Assembly: GCA_937922155.1 (NCBI GenBank)
Contig: CAKZVL010000152.1
Span: 1-52,973 of the forward strand
DNA from: an uncultured Paracoccaceae bacterium
GTDB taxonomy: Bacteria > Pseudomonadota > Alphaproteobacteria > Rhodobacterales > Rhodobacteraceae
Reading direction: 5' to 3'
Length of the DNA stretch: 52,973 nt
Program-made: the position numbers and the translations under genes
Part shown: in pieces, positions 18,517-27,700 of the stretch
Layout: each line of letters starts with the position of its first letter
Numbering within the stretch: position 1 is the stretch's first letter
Notes under the pieces: model-generated
The model's database searches: none
The model's input: only the letters and a program-made list of their open reading frames with translations
What the model was told of the DNA's origin: nothing

Positions 18517-19248
18517 ATGACAAGGGGTTCCAGTGGCCGCGGGAATTTTGTTCGCGCGGCCATGCTATTTGTATCCACGATTGCTGTGTTCGCTCTGGCC
18601 GTGGGCCTGTTCCACCCGGAAAGTCCGCTACCCGATGAATGGCACCCTCTAAAGCCACTTCATATTGCGGCTCCTGTGACACCGCTGACGGCGTGGAAAC
18701 TTGATCAGGCTGCAAATGATCCAAAACAATGTCGCGCCATCCTCGCAGGTGCGGCACAGATGCGGTATCTGGATGACAAGCGTGTCGACGAAAATTGCGG
18801 TATCGCGCCAAGAGTCGAAATCGCTGCCGTCGGCGCATCTACGATTGGTACGATTGAAACAAACTGCGCAACCGCCTTGCGTTTGGCGATGTGGGAACAA
18901 CACGGTGTTCAACCTGCCGCAGACCATTACTTGAATACCCAAGCGACCCGTCTGCGCCATGCAGGAAGCTATAGCTGCCGAAAGATACGCACCACCTCTG
19001 GCGGCTCAACCCAGTGGAGCAGTCATGCGATGGCTTTGGCCATAGATATAACCGGTTTTGACTTTGCAGACGGCACTCGAATACGCTTAATTGATGATTG
19101 GAACGGGGATTTAGACAAAAAACTGTTCTTACAGGCAGTCCGCGACAGTGCCTGTATTTGGTTCAGAACAACCCTCTCTCCAGACTATAACGCCTTGCAT
19201 GCAGACCATTTTCACCTTCAAGCGACGGGTTGGGGCACCTGTCGATGA
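18517..19248 (+). CDS. Extensin-like (M15-type peptidase fold) protein
   Basis: A 243-residue exported or anchored protein. A hydrophobic stretch near residues 12-31 can act as a signal anchor. The C-terminal half carries SSHAMALAIDITGF and LHADHFHLQATGWGTC, a His-x-Asp and His-x-His pattern like the zinc sites of M15 D-Ala-D-Ala carboxypeptidases, which defines the bacterial extensin-like family. Several cysteines (GIAPRVEI preceded by NCG, SYSCRKI, SACIWF) suggest disulfides in the periplasm. It begins three bases after the ahcY stop with no clear ribosome site, so it may be read with ahcY. Activity on peptidoglycan is a family-based inference. Confidence 0.85.
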   Translation: MTRGSSGRGNFVRAAMLFVSTIAVFALAVGLFHPESPLPDEWHPLKPLHIAAPVTPLTAWKLDQAANDPKQCRAILAGAAQMRYLDDKRVDENCGIAPRVEIAAVGASTIGTIETNCATALRLAMWEQHGVQPAADHYLNTQATRLRHAGSYSCRKIRTTSGGSTQWSSHAMALAIDITGFDFADGTRIRLIDDWNGDLDKKLFLQAVRDSACIWFRTTLSPDYNALHADHFHLQATGWGTCR

Positions 19249-19381
19249 TCCTCTGGTTTAAAGTTTCCCCTAATTTTTCCTTTGCGGCTCGGGAATCACC
19301 GCAGTAACGTGACGGCAATGCGTGTAGAAGAACTGTGCGCGACCCGCCCAATTGGGCCAATTCAAAAGTGGGGACACGAAT

Positions 19382-19723
19382 ATGGGTAAGAGAGACGAAT
19401 GGATCGCAAAGTACGCTGAAGATCTGAAAACAAAGTGTGGCATGACACCAGACATGGACCTTTTGACAAAGGTAACCATCGGTTGTGGTCCGTCCATCTA
19501 TAACGCGGATGCATCAACAGTCGCGGGTAGCCAGCCTGATGAACTTGAGACAGTTAAGAATAACTATCTTATGAAAAAGCTTGGCTTGGCCGACGGGCCA
19601 GAACTGATGGCAGCGATCAACGATGTGATCGAAGTCTACGGCAAGTCAGAGCGGAACAAATACCGCGCTGTTGTGTACTACATGCTGTGCAAAAAGTTCG
19701 GCAAAGAATCTGTTTATAGCTAA
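19382..19723 (+). CDS. DUF2853 family small protein
   Basis: A 113-residue acidic, helical cytoplasmic protein of unknown function, beginning MGKRDEWIAKYAEDLKTKCG. The central VTIGCGPSIYNADASTVAGS and the C-terminal RAVVYYMLCKKFGK match what I remember of DUF2853. I chose the ATG at 19382 because the family N-terminus starts here; an ATG at 19352 in the same frame would add ten unrelated residues. It stands alone between the extensin-like gene and a convergent DUF1761 gene, and is followed by a strong terminator. Nothing in it suggests a catalytic site. Confidence 0.9.
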   Translation: MGKRDEWIAKYAEDLKTKCGMTPDMDLLTKVTIGCGPSIYNADASTVAGSQPDELETVKNNYLMKKLGLADGPELMAAINDVIEVYGKSERNKYRAVVYYMLCKKFGKESVYS

Positions 19724-19742
19724 GCAGACGAACTAATTCTGG

Positions 19743-19773
19743 AAAACGCCTGCCGTTCTGGTGGGCGTTTTTT
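19743..19773 (+). terminator. Terminator between convergent DUF2853 and DUF1761 genes
   Basis: AAAACGCC (19743-19750) pairs with GGCGTTTT (19764-19771), and the T run continues to 19773. The stop codon of the minus-strand gene begins three bases later. The A-rich left arm gives a short T run on the other strand too, so it may work in both directions. Confidence 0.85.
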
Positions 19774-19775
19774 GT

Positions 19776-20168
19776 TTAGATGAGTGTTAACACCAAACCA
19801 ATCACCGTCGCTGCAAGGATAGCATACCCGCTATCAATCACGGCAAGCTTCCAAGGTCGGTTTGAATAGCCGGTGTTGATGAAAATCCATGGTGCAATAA
19901 AGAACGCGCCAATCCCAAACCCAGATTGAATTCCTTTTCCGACTGCTGTGATATCGGCCAATGCAAAAGTGTGCCGCATCATTCCGGCGACGAGTAAGAT
20001 CATTACAAAAGAAACAAGATAGGGGAGAGGTCCATCATTGACCGGTTTTCCATCATCGCCAACTTCGATGCCCGCGACTTCCATCCAAGGTTTTGCCAAA
20101 GCCATATAGTAACCTGCACCAACCGCAAATGCAGCGATCGTCGCAATCAAAACACTCAAGAATCCCAT
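19776..20168 (-). CDS. DUF1761 family membrane protein
   Basis: A 130-residue inner-membrane protein with about four hydrophobic segments: residues 2-22, 49-67, 83-99 and 106-128. The N-terminal pattern with a GYYMALAKPWM turn and the central PYLVSFVMILL are typical of DUF1761. The start at 20168 follows a good ribosome site, GGAGGAAGAT; a TTG at 20180 would add four residues and is less likely. Function unknown. It lies downstream of the EVE gene on the same strand after a 116-base gap, so it may have its own promoter. Confidence 0.88.
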   Translation of the reverse strand: MGFLSVLIATIAAFAVGAGYYMALAKPWMEVAGIEVGDDGKPVNDGPLPYLVSFVMILLVAGMMRHTFALADITAVGKGIQSGFGIGAFFIAPWIFINTGYSNRPWKLAVIDSGYAILAATVIGLVLTLI

Positions 20169-20284
20169 ATCTTCCTCCAATCGGTGTCATTGCAGAGCAG
20201 CCCTAGTCGTTGAGCGATGTTGGATGAACGGTCCTTGACCCGCCAACTTTTGTCAAGAATTGCCTATCTTCGAAGCTTTGATGT

Positions 20285-20704
20285 CTAAGGCTTGGTCTGA
20301 CCCATCTCGCAAACCTTCGCCCATTCTGCATCCGTGACGGGCTGAACAGACAATCTGGAATTCTTGACGAGAACCATATCCGACAGCTCTGGGCTTTTCT
20401 TGATCTGATCAAGGCTAACCGGCATTTTAAAGCTTCGAACCGCCCGAACATCAACGCAATCCCATCGCTCATCATTGGTCGTGCTGTCAGGGTGGGACAA
20501 GGCGCAAACCTCGACAATCCCAACGATTTCAAGACCGCTGCGGGAATGGTAGAAAAACCCAAGATCGCCAAGCGCCATCAGGCGCATGTTGTTGCGCGCT
20601 TGATAGTTGCGAATGCCATCCCACTCTTCACCGGAATCGCCTTTAGCAACCAGATCGTCCCAGCCAAAAACGTCCGGTTCAGATTTGAAAAGCCAATATG
20701 CCAT
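20285..20704 (-). CDS. EVE domain-containing protein
   Basis: A 139-residue single-domain protein. YWLFKSEPDVFGWDDL at the start and WDGIRNYQARNNMRLMALGDLGFFYHS are the hallmark EVE (PUA-like) segments that shape a pocket for modified bases or small ligands. EVE proteins occur both as housekeeping genes and beside defence genes; here all neighbours are housekeeping (gpsA, tsaD), so a defence role is unlikely. It begins 12 bases after the gpsA stop and is probably the third gene of a tsaD-gpsA-EVE operon. Ligand unknown. Confidence 0.93.
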   Translation of the reverse strand: MAYWLFKSEPDVFGWDDLVAKGDSGEEWDGIRNYQARNNMRLMALGDLGFFYHSRSGLEIVGIVEVCALSHPDSTTNDERWDCVDVRAVRSFKMPVSLDQIKKSPELSDMVLVKNSRLSVQPVTDAEWAKVCEMGQTKP

Positions 20705-20716
20705 AGCGGGAATCCT

Positions 20717-21676
20717 CTAGGTTTCTTCTTTCAAAGGACGGTTCATCAGCAAACCAACCGCGTCTTGAACCGTGATGGTGTCGTTACAAATCGCTGAGAT
20801 CACAGAACAGACAGGAAGGTCGAGCCCATGTTGTTTTGCCAACAATCCGACAGCTTTCGCTGTTGCCACGCCTTCGACGGTCTTGGACGCATCGGGAGCC
20901 TGCCCCGCGCCAAGCGCCAAACCATAACAAAAATTTCGAGACAGCTTTGACGTGCATGTCAGCACGAGGTCTCCAAACCCGGAAAGCCCATTCAATGTTT
21001 CTGGCCGGGCGCCAAGGCATTCTGCAAGCTGTTGCATTTCCGAAAATCCACGTGTCATCAGTGATGCGCGCGCACTGTCACCCAAGCCAGCGCCAATCGT
21101 TATGCCTGCACCAATTGCGATCACATTCTTGAGGGCGCCACCTAGTTCTGCACCGATCGTATCAGTCGTCCGATATAGGCGAAGTGTAGACGTCGAAAGT
21201 GCTTTTTGCAGCGCACGATCTTGAGTTGTCTGTGCCAGCGTTAGTGCCGTTGGCAGACCGACAGCGATATCAGTAGCAAACGACGGACCTGTCAGCATAG
21301 CGATATCAGCGCTAGGAACGGCGTCTTTCAAGATTTCCAAAGGACCGACTAGGTTTTCTAAATCGATCCCTTTGCAGCAGGCAACAATCGTTCGATCCGT
21401 CAACTGACTGGCATAGCTTGATGCGACCTGACTAAGGGTCTGGGCAGGAACAGCCATCAGGATAATTTCAACGTTTGAAATGTCGGCGATGTCACCAGAG
21501 AATTTGATATTCTCGTGCATCGTGACATTGGGCAAATTTGGGTTGTTCCGACTTTTTTCCGTCGATGCCATGCGCTGGGCGTCACGCCCAATTACCACGA
21601 CGGGATGATCATGGCTTGCATAGTTCATAGCCAATGCACTGCCGAATGCTCCCGCGCCGATCACTCCGATGGTCAT
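20717..21676 (-). CDS. gpsA: Glycerol-3-phosphate dehydrogenase [NAD(P)+]
   Basis: Makes sn-glycerol-3-phosphate from dihydroxyacetone phosphate for phospholipid synthesis; cytoplasmic. The 319-residue product has the Rossmann loop [12 protein letters not shown] at residues 4-15, the substrate-proximal SGPSFA-like segment as [10 protein letters not shown], and the catalytic lysine in [34 protein letters not shown] is the conserved C-terminal signature. Length is normal. Its ATG overlaps the tsaD stop (ATGA), so the two are cotranscribed. The pairing gpsA-tsaD is frequent in alphaproteobacteria. Confidence 0.97.
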   Translation of the reverse strand: MTIGVIGAGAFGSALAMNYASHDHPVVVIGRDAQRMASTEKSRNNPNLPNVTMHENIKFSGDIADISNVEIILMAVPAQTLSQVASSYASQLTDRTIVACCKGIDLENLVGPLEILKDAVPSADIAMLTGPSFATDIAVGLPTALTLAQTTQDRALQKALSTSTLRLYRTTDTIGAELGGALKNVIAIGAGITIGAGLGDSARASLMTRGFSEMQQLAECLGARPETLNGLSGFGDLVLTCTSKLSRNFCYGLALGAGQAPDASKTVEGVATAKAVGLLAKQHGLDLPVCSVISAICNDTITVQDAVGLLMNRPLKEET

Positions 21677-22767
21677 GCTTTTGGTCCCTTCTTGCCAGAG
21701 CCGAGCATTGCTGGCCGTTGATCATCCAATGGCCAACGCGGCCGAGCAGAAAGCGCCATATCATCAAAATCGCCAGATTCGAACCGCGCCAATCCGGCAT
21801 AGGCAATCATCGCGGCGTTGTCCGTACACAGGTTGAGCGGCGGTGCAATAAAGGAAATATGATAATTGGTGCAGACCTGTTCCAACTGCGACCGGATCTT
21901 TTGGTTGGCAGCGACACCACCAGCGACGGCAAGCGTTCCGTCCACCGCTTGATGAAGGCGATAAGCGGCAATCGCACTTTCTGATTTGCGGGCCAAAATG
22001 TCGACGACAGCATTCTGAAAGCTCGCGGCGAGGTCAGCTTGATCGCTTTTGGTCAAACCACCACTTTCTTCGACCGTCGCATCACGCGCGCGCAGCGCTG
22101 CTGTTTTGAGTCCGGAAAACGACATATCGCATCCGTCCCGATCCAAAAGTGGGCGTGGAAGTGAAAATCGCTTGGCGTTGCCACTTTGCGCACAACTCTC
22201 AATCGCTGGCCCACCGGGTTGCGGCAATCCCAACAATCGCGCGACCTTATCAAATGCCTCTCCCGGGGCGTCGTCGATCGTGCCACCAAGCCGTTCAAAT
22301 TTATCTGGCGCATGGACGATCAGGAACTGACAATGCCCGCCAGACACCAACAACATCAAATAGGGAAACGGCACGGCATCCGTTAGTCGCGGGGTAAGGG
22401 CATGACCTGCAAGATGGTTGATCCCGATCAAGGGCAGACCAGTCGCGCTCACCAATCCTTTCGCTATCATCACCCCGGAAACGACGCCACCAATCAGGCC
22501 CGGCCCTGCCGTGACAGCAACCGCATCAACGTCTTTCAACGTGACGTCAGCCTCTCGCAAAGCCTGTTCAACAACGTGGTCCAGTTTTTCCGCATGCGCT
22601 CGCGCAGCGATTTCCGGAACAACCCCACCAAAGCTGGCGTGCAAATCATTTTGACCCAACACGATGTTCGACAAAATCGAGCAATCCGAAGACGTACCGC
22701 GCACAACGGCAGCGGCGGTATCATCACAGCTGCTTTCGATACCCAAAATGGTCGCTGGCTTGGTCAT
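21673..22767 (-). CDS. tsaD: tRNA threonylcarbamoyltransferase TsaD
   Basis: Transfers threonylcarbamoyl from its adenylate to A37 of tRNA, together with TsaB and TsaE. The 364-residue product begins [22 protein letters not shown]. The ASKHA ATPase-like fold shows the metal-binding [14 protein letters not shown] (His-x3-His) and [13 protein letters not shown], and later [12 protein letters not shown]. Start is the ATG at 22767; the TTG just before it is also in frame but less likely. The tsaE gene is in this window in another operon. It diverges from hemD across about 75 bases, and gpsA follows with an ATGA overlap. Confidence 0.97.
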   Translation of the reverse strand: MTKPATILGIESSCDDTAAAVVRGTSSDCSILSNIVLGQNDLHASFGGVVPEIAARAHAEKLDHVVEQALREADVTLKDVDAVAVTAGPGLIGGVVSGVMIAKGLVSATGLPLIGINHLAGHALTPRLTDAVPFPYLMLLVSGGHCQFLIVHAPDKFERLGGTIDDAPGEAFDKVARLLGLPQPGGPAIESCAQSGNAKRFSLPRPLLDRDGCDMSFSGLKTAALRARDATVEESGGLTKSDQADLAASFQNAVVDILARKSESAIAAYRLHQAVDGTLAVAGGVAANQKIRSQLEQVCTNYHISFIAPPLNLCTDNAAMIAYAGLARFESGDFDDMALSARPRWPLDDQRPAMLGSGKKGPKA

Positions 22768-22842
22768 CAAACTCTCGGTTGCGGAACGTCAGCTTGCAGG
22801 TAACACTCCGACACGGCAGGAACAATCAAAGGGCGCCAAAAG

Positions 22843-23544
22843 ATGACACCAATCTTGCTTGTGACACGTCCTGCCGCTGCAGCCGACCGATTCGTCGCGA
22901 AAGTCAGAAACGCAGCCAAAATCGAACTGAATGTGGTTTTGTCACCGTCTTTCACCATTGACCCTCTGCAGGTTGATCTGCCGGACGAAGGTTTTGATCA
23001 TCTTATCGTTACGTCATTCAACGGTGTACATCAGGCAAAACGATTGGGCGCACCCAAAGGAACTCCGACTTGGTGTGTAGGCAAAGCAACGACTCAAGTT
23101 GCAATGGATCTGGGATTTGACGCTAGATTCGCTGGTGAAACGGCTGACACTCTCGTCAAGACACTCATAAAAGTTGCTCCACGGGGCGGCATCTTGCACC
23201 TGTCTGGCGTGCATACGCGTGGCAACATAGTGGAGCGTTTGACTCAAGCGGGCATGACTGCGCAGCGTATTGAAACATATAATCAATCTGTCCGTTCACC
23301 AACGGACGAAGCCATTACTGCCTTTGCGGGGAGGCATCCTATCGTCCTCCCCGTGTTTTCACCTCGTTCAGCATGTCTATTAAGCAGGCAAAAGGTTTCA
23401 GCACCTATTCATTTGATCGCAATGAGTTCCGCAGTGAAAGCAGCCTTTTTAAGTGAAACTTGGCTCAACTGCACCATTGCTGAGCAACCAACAGAGGACG
23501 AAATGGTCAATGCAACCGTAAAGGTTCTAAATCAGATCAGTTAG
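22843..23544 (+). CDS. hemD: Uroporphyrinogen-III synthase
   Basis: Closes the linear tetrapyrrole hydroxymethylbilane into uroporphyrinogen III in haem and cobalamin synthesis. The 233-residue length and bilobed organisation fit the family, which is poorly conserved. Visible supports are LLVTRPAAAADRF at the start, the DHLIVTSFNGV segment, ILHLSGVHTRGN, and the ETYNQSV turn in the second lobe. hemC is not in the window, although the two are often linked. The downstream alpha-Mic60-like and HemY-like genes give the usual alphaproteobacterial context and raise confidence. Confidence 0.88.
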   Translation: MTPILLVTRPAAAADRFVAKVRNAAKIELNVVLSPSFTIDPLQVDLPDEGFDHLIVTSFNGVHQAKRLGAPKGTPTWCVGKATTQVAMDLGFDARFAGETADTLVKTLIKVAPRGGILHLSGVHTRGNIVERLTQAGMTAQRIETYNQSVRSPTDEAITAFAGRHPIVLPVFSPRSACLLSRQKVSAPIHLIAMSSAVKAAFLSETWLNCTIAEQPTEDEMVNATVKVLNQIS

Positions 23545-23631
23545 CGCGCTACGTGACTTGAGGGTCAGCGAAAGGCGCGATAACGTAGGCGGGTCGAATT
23601 TTTCGGACCAAAGACGGCAGGGGGTTACTAG

Positions 23632-25035
23632 GTGGCTAGAAAATCTAAGAAAAAAACAGGCAAGTCGCGGGTTGAATCATCTGCTGATGAACCGATTCCA
23701 ACGATAGATGACCTAGATCAGCCTGTTGACGAACTGGCGTCTGTTGACGGTATCGAGGACGCAAAGGTGGTGGCGTCAACGGACGATTACATCGAAGCGT
23801 CGTCGAACGACGTTCTTACTGAAGATGTGGTAACGACGGAAAGCGCGGACTCATCGTACAATGATTCATACAATGAGACGACGGCCACACCGCCACCCGC
23901 AGTTGAAAAAAGTGGTGGAGGGTTTTTCCCACTTTTGATTGGCGGCCTAGTGGCTGGTGGTATCGGTTATGGCGTTTCCTATTTTCAATGGGCGAACCAA
24001 GGGTCCTCAGACACAGCACTGGCTGATCAGGCCGCTGCAATCAGCGCGCTTGAAGAAAAGATCGCTGCCCTTCCAGCGCCAACCGACATCGGTCCGTTAG
24101 AAGGTCAAGTTGCGGATGTAGCCGCAAGCGTCGGTTCAATCGACACAGCGGTGGCTGATCTGAACACAACGGTCACGAATCTAGACACGGCCGTGGTGGA
24201 TTTGGGTCAGCAATTTACAGCTGCGACGGGCCGGATTGATGAGCTTGAACGTCGACCGAATTCTGATGGAACCTTTGCCGATACAGCCATTGCCGCTTTT
24301 GAGAGCGACCTTGACGTCCTTCGAGAAGAAATGGCCGCACAGCAGGCGACCCTTGGTGAAGAACTTACAGCTAAACAGACCGCCTTGGGCGAAGAAATGA
24401 CGGCTCAACAAACAGCCTTGAGCGAAAAGCTGGCAACCCAACGCGAAGAACTGCAAGCCATGGTTGCTGCTGCTTCCCAGCAATTGGAAGCGACGCGTGA
24501 GGAAGCGATCTCTATCGAAGAGAATGCCGTTGCGACGGCGCGAAAGGCGACAGCCCGTACCGTTTTGACACAAGTTCAAGAGGCGATGGATACGGGCACC
24601 CCGTTAGGCGCACTTCTGTCAGATCTTGATGGTGCATTGGATGAACCAATTCCAGACGCCCTTACCGCGGTAAGCGATGGCGTTCCGACGCTTGACGAAC
24701 TAAAGGCATCTTATCCTGAACAAGCGCGCGCTGCGCTCTCTATCGCTCGATCCGAAGGTGTTGATGGCGAAGAAACCAGCGGTTTTGGTTCATTCCTGCG
24801 GAATCAACTCGACGTTCGTTCTGTCGAACCTCAGGACGGGGATAGCGCAAATGCGATCCTGTCCCGTGTAGAAGCAAACGTAAACGACGGCCAACTCAAT
24901 GATGCGTTGGCGGAAATAGCCGGATTGCCGGAAGTTGTACGTGGTGCACTTTCGGATTGGGTGGGGCAGGCAGAACTTCGTGCTGCCGCCTTGGACGCTG
25001 TTGCGACCCTGTCCGATACATTGAACATTAACTGA
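23632..25035 (+). CDS. Alpha-Mic60 (mitofilin-like) inner-membrane coiled-coil protein
   Basis: A 467-residue single-pass membrane protein. A basic, then acidic, low-complexity N-terminus (1-95) leads to one membrane helix (about 97-118, GGGFFPLLIGGLVAGGIGYG), a long coiled coil (about 128-300), and a helical C-terminal domain (about 305-467) in the place of the mitofilin signature. Alphaproteobacterial Mic60 homologues are thought to shape intracytoplasmic membranes and to be ancestors of mitochondrial cristae-junction proteins; they are found beside hemD/hemY-like genes, as here. The start is GTG at 23632 with GGGGG upstream. Residues 232-275 form four 11-residue repeats. COG4223 is the family I would expect; this needs a profile search. 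Confidence 0.85.
   Translation: MARKSKKKTGKSRVESSADEPIPTIDDLDQPVDELASVDGIEDAKVVASTDDYIEASSNDVLTEDVVTTESADSSYNDSYNETTATPPPAVEKSGGGFFPLLIGGLVAGGIGYGVSYFQWANQGSSDTALADQAAAISALEEKIAALPAPTDIGPLEGQVADVAASVGSIDTAVADLNTTVTNLDTAVVDLGQQFTAATGRIDELERRPNSDGTFADTAIAAFESDLDVLREEMAAQQATLGEELTAKQTALGEEMTAQQTALSEKLATQREELQAMVAAASQQLEATREEAISIEENAVATARKATARTVLTQVQEAMDTGTPLGALLSDLDGALDEPIPDALTAVSDGVPTLDELKASYPEQARAALSIARSEGVDGEETSGFGSFLRNQLDVRSVEPQDGDSANAILSRVEANVNDGQLNDALAEIAGLPEVVRGALSDWVGQAELRAAALDAVATLSDTLNIN
24325..24456 (+). repeat. Four 33-bp repeats encoding an 11-residue coiled-coil unit
   Basis: Within the Mic60-like gene, residues 232-275 read as EEMAAQQATLG, EELTAKQTALG, EEMTAQQTALS and EKLATQREELQ. 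The first three are clearly alike, the fourth is diverged. An 11-residue (hendecad) period implies a nearly straight or right-handed coiled-coil segment. The DNA units differ at many third positions, so this is not a recent duplication. Confidence 0.8.
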
Positions 25036-25046
25036 AGGCTGCCCTC

Positions 25047-26513
25047 ATGCTTTGGTCACTGATTAAAATTCTTGCCTTTGTCGTCGTCATTACGGCGTTG
25101 ACGTTTGGCGCAATGAAATTGCTCGACGTTCCTGGTGGTGCAACCATTCAGATTGCGGGAATCGAACTTTCCCTCACACCTCTGCAACTTGTCTTTGCAC
25201 TTGTCGCCCTTTTCGTTGCTGTTTGGCTGCTGCTGAAAATCGGCGCCTTCCTGATTGCAGCGTTCAAGTTTTTGAATGGCGACGAAACGGCAATCTCGCG
25301 TTACTTCCAGCGCAACCGCACAGCCAAAGGGTATGACGCCTTATCCGAAGGAATGCTCGCGCTTGCATCCGGCGAAGGTCACCTTGCGATGACGAAAGCG
25401 GCCAAAGCGGAAAAGCTTTTGAACAAACCAACGCTGACCACATTGCTAACAGCCCAAGCCGCAGAAATGACCGGCGACACGCGGACAGCTGAAGAAAGCT
25501 ATAAGCGTTTGTTGAAAAGCGATGAAACACGGTTTGTGGGTGTGCGCGGATTGCTAAGCCAAAAACTTGCGTCAGGTGATACCGACACAGCAATGGCCCT
25601 GGCGCAAAAGGCATTCGCCTTGAAGCCGAAGCATGAAAATACGCAAGATGTCTTGCTTCAACTTCAAGCCGAAAAGGAAGACTGGACAGGTGCCCGCGAA
25701 ACGCTCAACGCAAAGCTGAAGTCGGGCAACATGCCTCGTGACGTTCACAAGCGTCGTGATGCTGTCCTCGCTCTGTCCGAAGCAAAAGACGTGCTAGAAG
25801 ACGGCAATGACATCGAAGCCCGCGAAGCTGCGATCGAAGCAAACCGTCTGTCACCCGACCTGATCCCAGCAGCTGTTATGGCCGCCCGTGGATACATTGA
25901 AAACGGAAAGCCACGGAATGCGTCGCGCATTCTGTCCAAAACATGGGGCGCGCAGCCGCACCCAGAATTGGCAGCTGCCTTTGCAGAGATCATTCCGGAT
26001 GAAACGCCTGTTCAACGGCTTAAGCGGTTCCGCACGCTGACAAAGCAGCGTCCAGATGATGCAGAAACAAAAATGCTCCTTGCCGAATTGCACATCGCGG
26101 CAGAAGATTTCCCAGAAGCGAAACGTGCGCTTGGCAATTTGATCGACGAAGATCCAACAGCCCGCAACCTGACGCTGATGGCCGCAATCGAACGTGGTGA
26201 AGGTGCCGACGACGCCGTGGTGCGTGGATGGTTGGCCAAAGCACTGACCGCGGATCGTGGACCGCAATGGGTATGCGAAAGCTGTCAGAACATTCACCCA
26301 GCTTGGGTCCCCGTTTGTGCCAATTGCGGTTCGTTCGATACCCTTGCATGGAAGCGACCGCCTAGCGGAGAGGTCGCTATGCCTGCTGGTGTGGAAATGC
26401 TGCCATTGCTTGTCGGTAACGATAAACCAGCAGAGATCGTTGTGGCCGAAGAAATCATTGAGGCAGACGTCGAAGTGGTGGAAAAAGTCGTCGAAACGGC
26501 CGCGGACAAGTAG
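25047..26513 (+). CDS. HemY-like tetratricopeptide membrane protein
   Basis: A 488-residue protein of the HemY (COG3898) type: two N-terminal membrane helices (about 5-27 and 44-68) followed by helical TPR-like repeats to about residue 400. Despite the name, HemY of this type is not protoporphyrinogen oxidase; its role is unclear. The C-terminal part carries two cysteine pairs, Cys410-x2-Cys413 and Cys424-x2-Cys427 (WVCESCQN and PVCANCG), forming a likely small zinc ribbon, and then an acidic tail rich in Glu and Val. It starts 11 bases after the Mic60-like gene and is surely in the same operon. The zinc ribbon resembles the one at the C-terminus of LapB-type TPR proteins. Confidence 0.88.
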   Translation: MLWSLIKILAFVVVITALTFGAMKLLDVPGGATIQIAGIELSLTPLQLVFALVALFVAVWLLLKIGAFLIAAFKFLNGDETAISRYFQRNRTAKGYDALSEGMLALASGEGHLAMTKAAKAEKLLNKPTLTTLLTAQAAEMTGDTRTAEESYKRLLKSDETRFVGVRGLLSQKLASGDTDTAMALAQKAFALKPKHENTQDVLLQLQAEKEDWTGARETLNAKLKSGNMPRDVHKRRDAVLALSEAKDVLEDGNDIEAREAAIEANRLSPDLIPAAVMAARGYIENGKPRNASRILSKTWGAQPHPELAAAFAEIIPDETPVQRLKRFRTLTKQRPDDAETKMLLAELHIAAEDFPEAKRALGNLIDEDPTARNLTLMAAIERGEGADDAVVRGWLAKALTADRGPQWVCESCQNIHPAWVPVCANCGSFDTLAWKRPPSGEVAMPAGVEMLPLLVGNDKPAEIVVAEEIIEADVEVVEKVVETAADK

Positions 26514-26522
26514 TTTTACGCG

Positions 26523-26549
26523 CTGGCATCTGAAAATCACGGATGCCAG
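26523..26549. terminator. Candidate hairpin between convergent hemY-like and idnD genes
   Basis: CTGGCATC (26523-26530) can pair with GATGCCAG (26542-26549) around an 11-base loop. There is no strong T run on either strand, so termination is uncertain. It marks the boundary between housekeeping genes and the sugar-acid island. Confidence 0.4.
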
Positions 26550-26592
26550 TACGACCTTTCATATGTCTTACGGGCTAACCGATGGTTGGGTA

Positions 26593-27621
26593 TCAGAAAA
26601 GCAATTGGACCTTTACCGCTTGCTGTCGATCCGATGCCAAATCAAATGCTTCTACCGCTTTTGCTGCGGGCAAGCTTTGCGTGATGAGCGGTCTCACGTT
26701 CAATTGTCCCTTTTGCATCATTTCGACAGCGGTAAAGAACTCTGTATGAAAGCGGAATGACCCTTTCAGTTGAATTTCTTTCGCGGTCATGGCCTGCATC
26801 GGCAGCGTCATATCCCCGCCCAAACCAAGTTGCACGATTGTCGCGCCGGGCCGCAGGGTGGGAACCGCTGCGGCAAGGGCACTGGCCACGCCACTGCATT
26901 CAAACAAGATATCAAAATGGCCTTTACCGACTTCATACTCAGAAAGACCCGCAGCGTTTATCGTAACATTTATCGTGGTGTCAGCACCAACCTCCGCCGC
27001 TTTTGACAGTGTAAATTCGGCGATATCCGTCGCGGCAATCTCAATCGCGCCAGCCTGACGCGCGACCAAAACAGCCAATAATCCAATTGGCCCACATCCC
27101 GTCACCAACACGCGCTTTCCCATCAGGTCGCCGGCATGTTTGCCCGCATGAAGCACGACAGCGAGGGGTTCCGCCATGGCGGCCTCACCAACTGTTAGGC
27201 CATCTGCGACAGCGCATTGCCCGCTATTCACAACAAGGTAGTCTTGAAAGGCACCTTGAATATGTGGAAACGGCATCGCTGAACCGTAAAAGCGCATATT
27301 CAGACAATGGTTTTGCGAACCTTCCCGGCAATATTGGCAAGCGTCACACGGACGCGAAGGTGAGACGGCGACAAGCTGTCCTATCTCTAACCCTTCGACA
27401 CCTTCGCCCAACCCATCCACATATCCAGAGACTTCATGGCCAAGGACCATTGGTTCCTTCAATCGGATCGAACCAAATCCACCATGATTGTAGTAATGAA
27501 GATCAGAACCGCAGATCCCCCCAGCGGCCATCTTGATACGCAGTTCGCCCGGCCCCGGCGCTGGCACGTCCCGATCTTCAATCCGCAAATCTTTTGCAGC
27601 GTGGGCGACGATGGCTTTCAT
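26593..27621 (-). CDS. idnD: L-idonate 5-dehydrogenase (zinc-dependent MDR)
   Basis: Oxidises L-idonate to 5-keto-D-gluconate with NAD(P). The 342-residue product is a zinc medium-chain dehydrogenase: catalytic zinc residues Cys37 (GGICGSDLHY) and His62-Glu63 (LGHEVSG), four structural-zinc cysteines at 92, 95, 98 and 106, and a Rossmann loop (VTGCGPIGLLA). The HYYNHGGFGSI segment is characteristic of IdnD rather than of threonine or sorbitol dehydrogenases. It diverges from an IdnO-like SDR and gluconokinase, which take the product onward to 6-phosphogluconate, so the assignment is well supported by context. A TGGTATACCA palindrome lies 91 bases upstream of its start. Confidence 0.9.
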   Translation of the reverse strand: MKAIVAHAAKDLRIEDRDVPAPGPGELRIKMAAGGICGSDLHYYNHGGFGSIRLKEPMVLGHEVSGYVDGLGEGVEGLEIGQLVAVSPSRPCDACQYCREGSQNHCLNMRFYGSAMPFPHIQGAFQDYLVVNSGQCAVADGLTVGEAAMAEPLAVVLHAGKHAGDLMGKRVLVTGCGPIGLLAVLVARQAGAIEIAATDIAEFTLSKAAEVGADTTINVTINAAGLSEYEVGKGHFDILFECSGVASALAAAVPTLRPGATIVQLGLGGDMTLPMQAMTAKEIQLKGSFRFHTEFFTAVEMMQKGQLNVRPLITQSLPAAKAVEAFDLASDRQQAVKVQLLF

Positions 27622-27700
27622 AGTATCCTCTAAAAACGCTACTGGGCGAAATTGGCAGTTTGTGGATGCGTTGTCTGAACTTGGCTAAGTGATAGCCCAA

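Noticed and set aside
19346-19357. Palindrome GCCCAATTGGGC upstream of the DUF2853 gene
   Set aside because: A single 12-bp palindrome without a second copy or a nearby regulator; too little to call an operator.
20285-20704. Defence role for the EVE-domain gene
   Set aside because: All neighbours are housekeeping genes (gpsA, tsaD, DUF1761) and no nuclease, methylase or phage gene is near.
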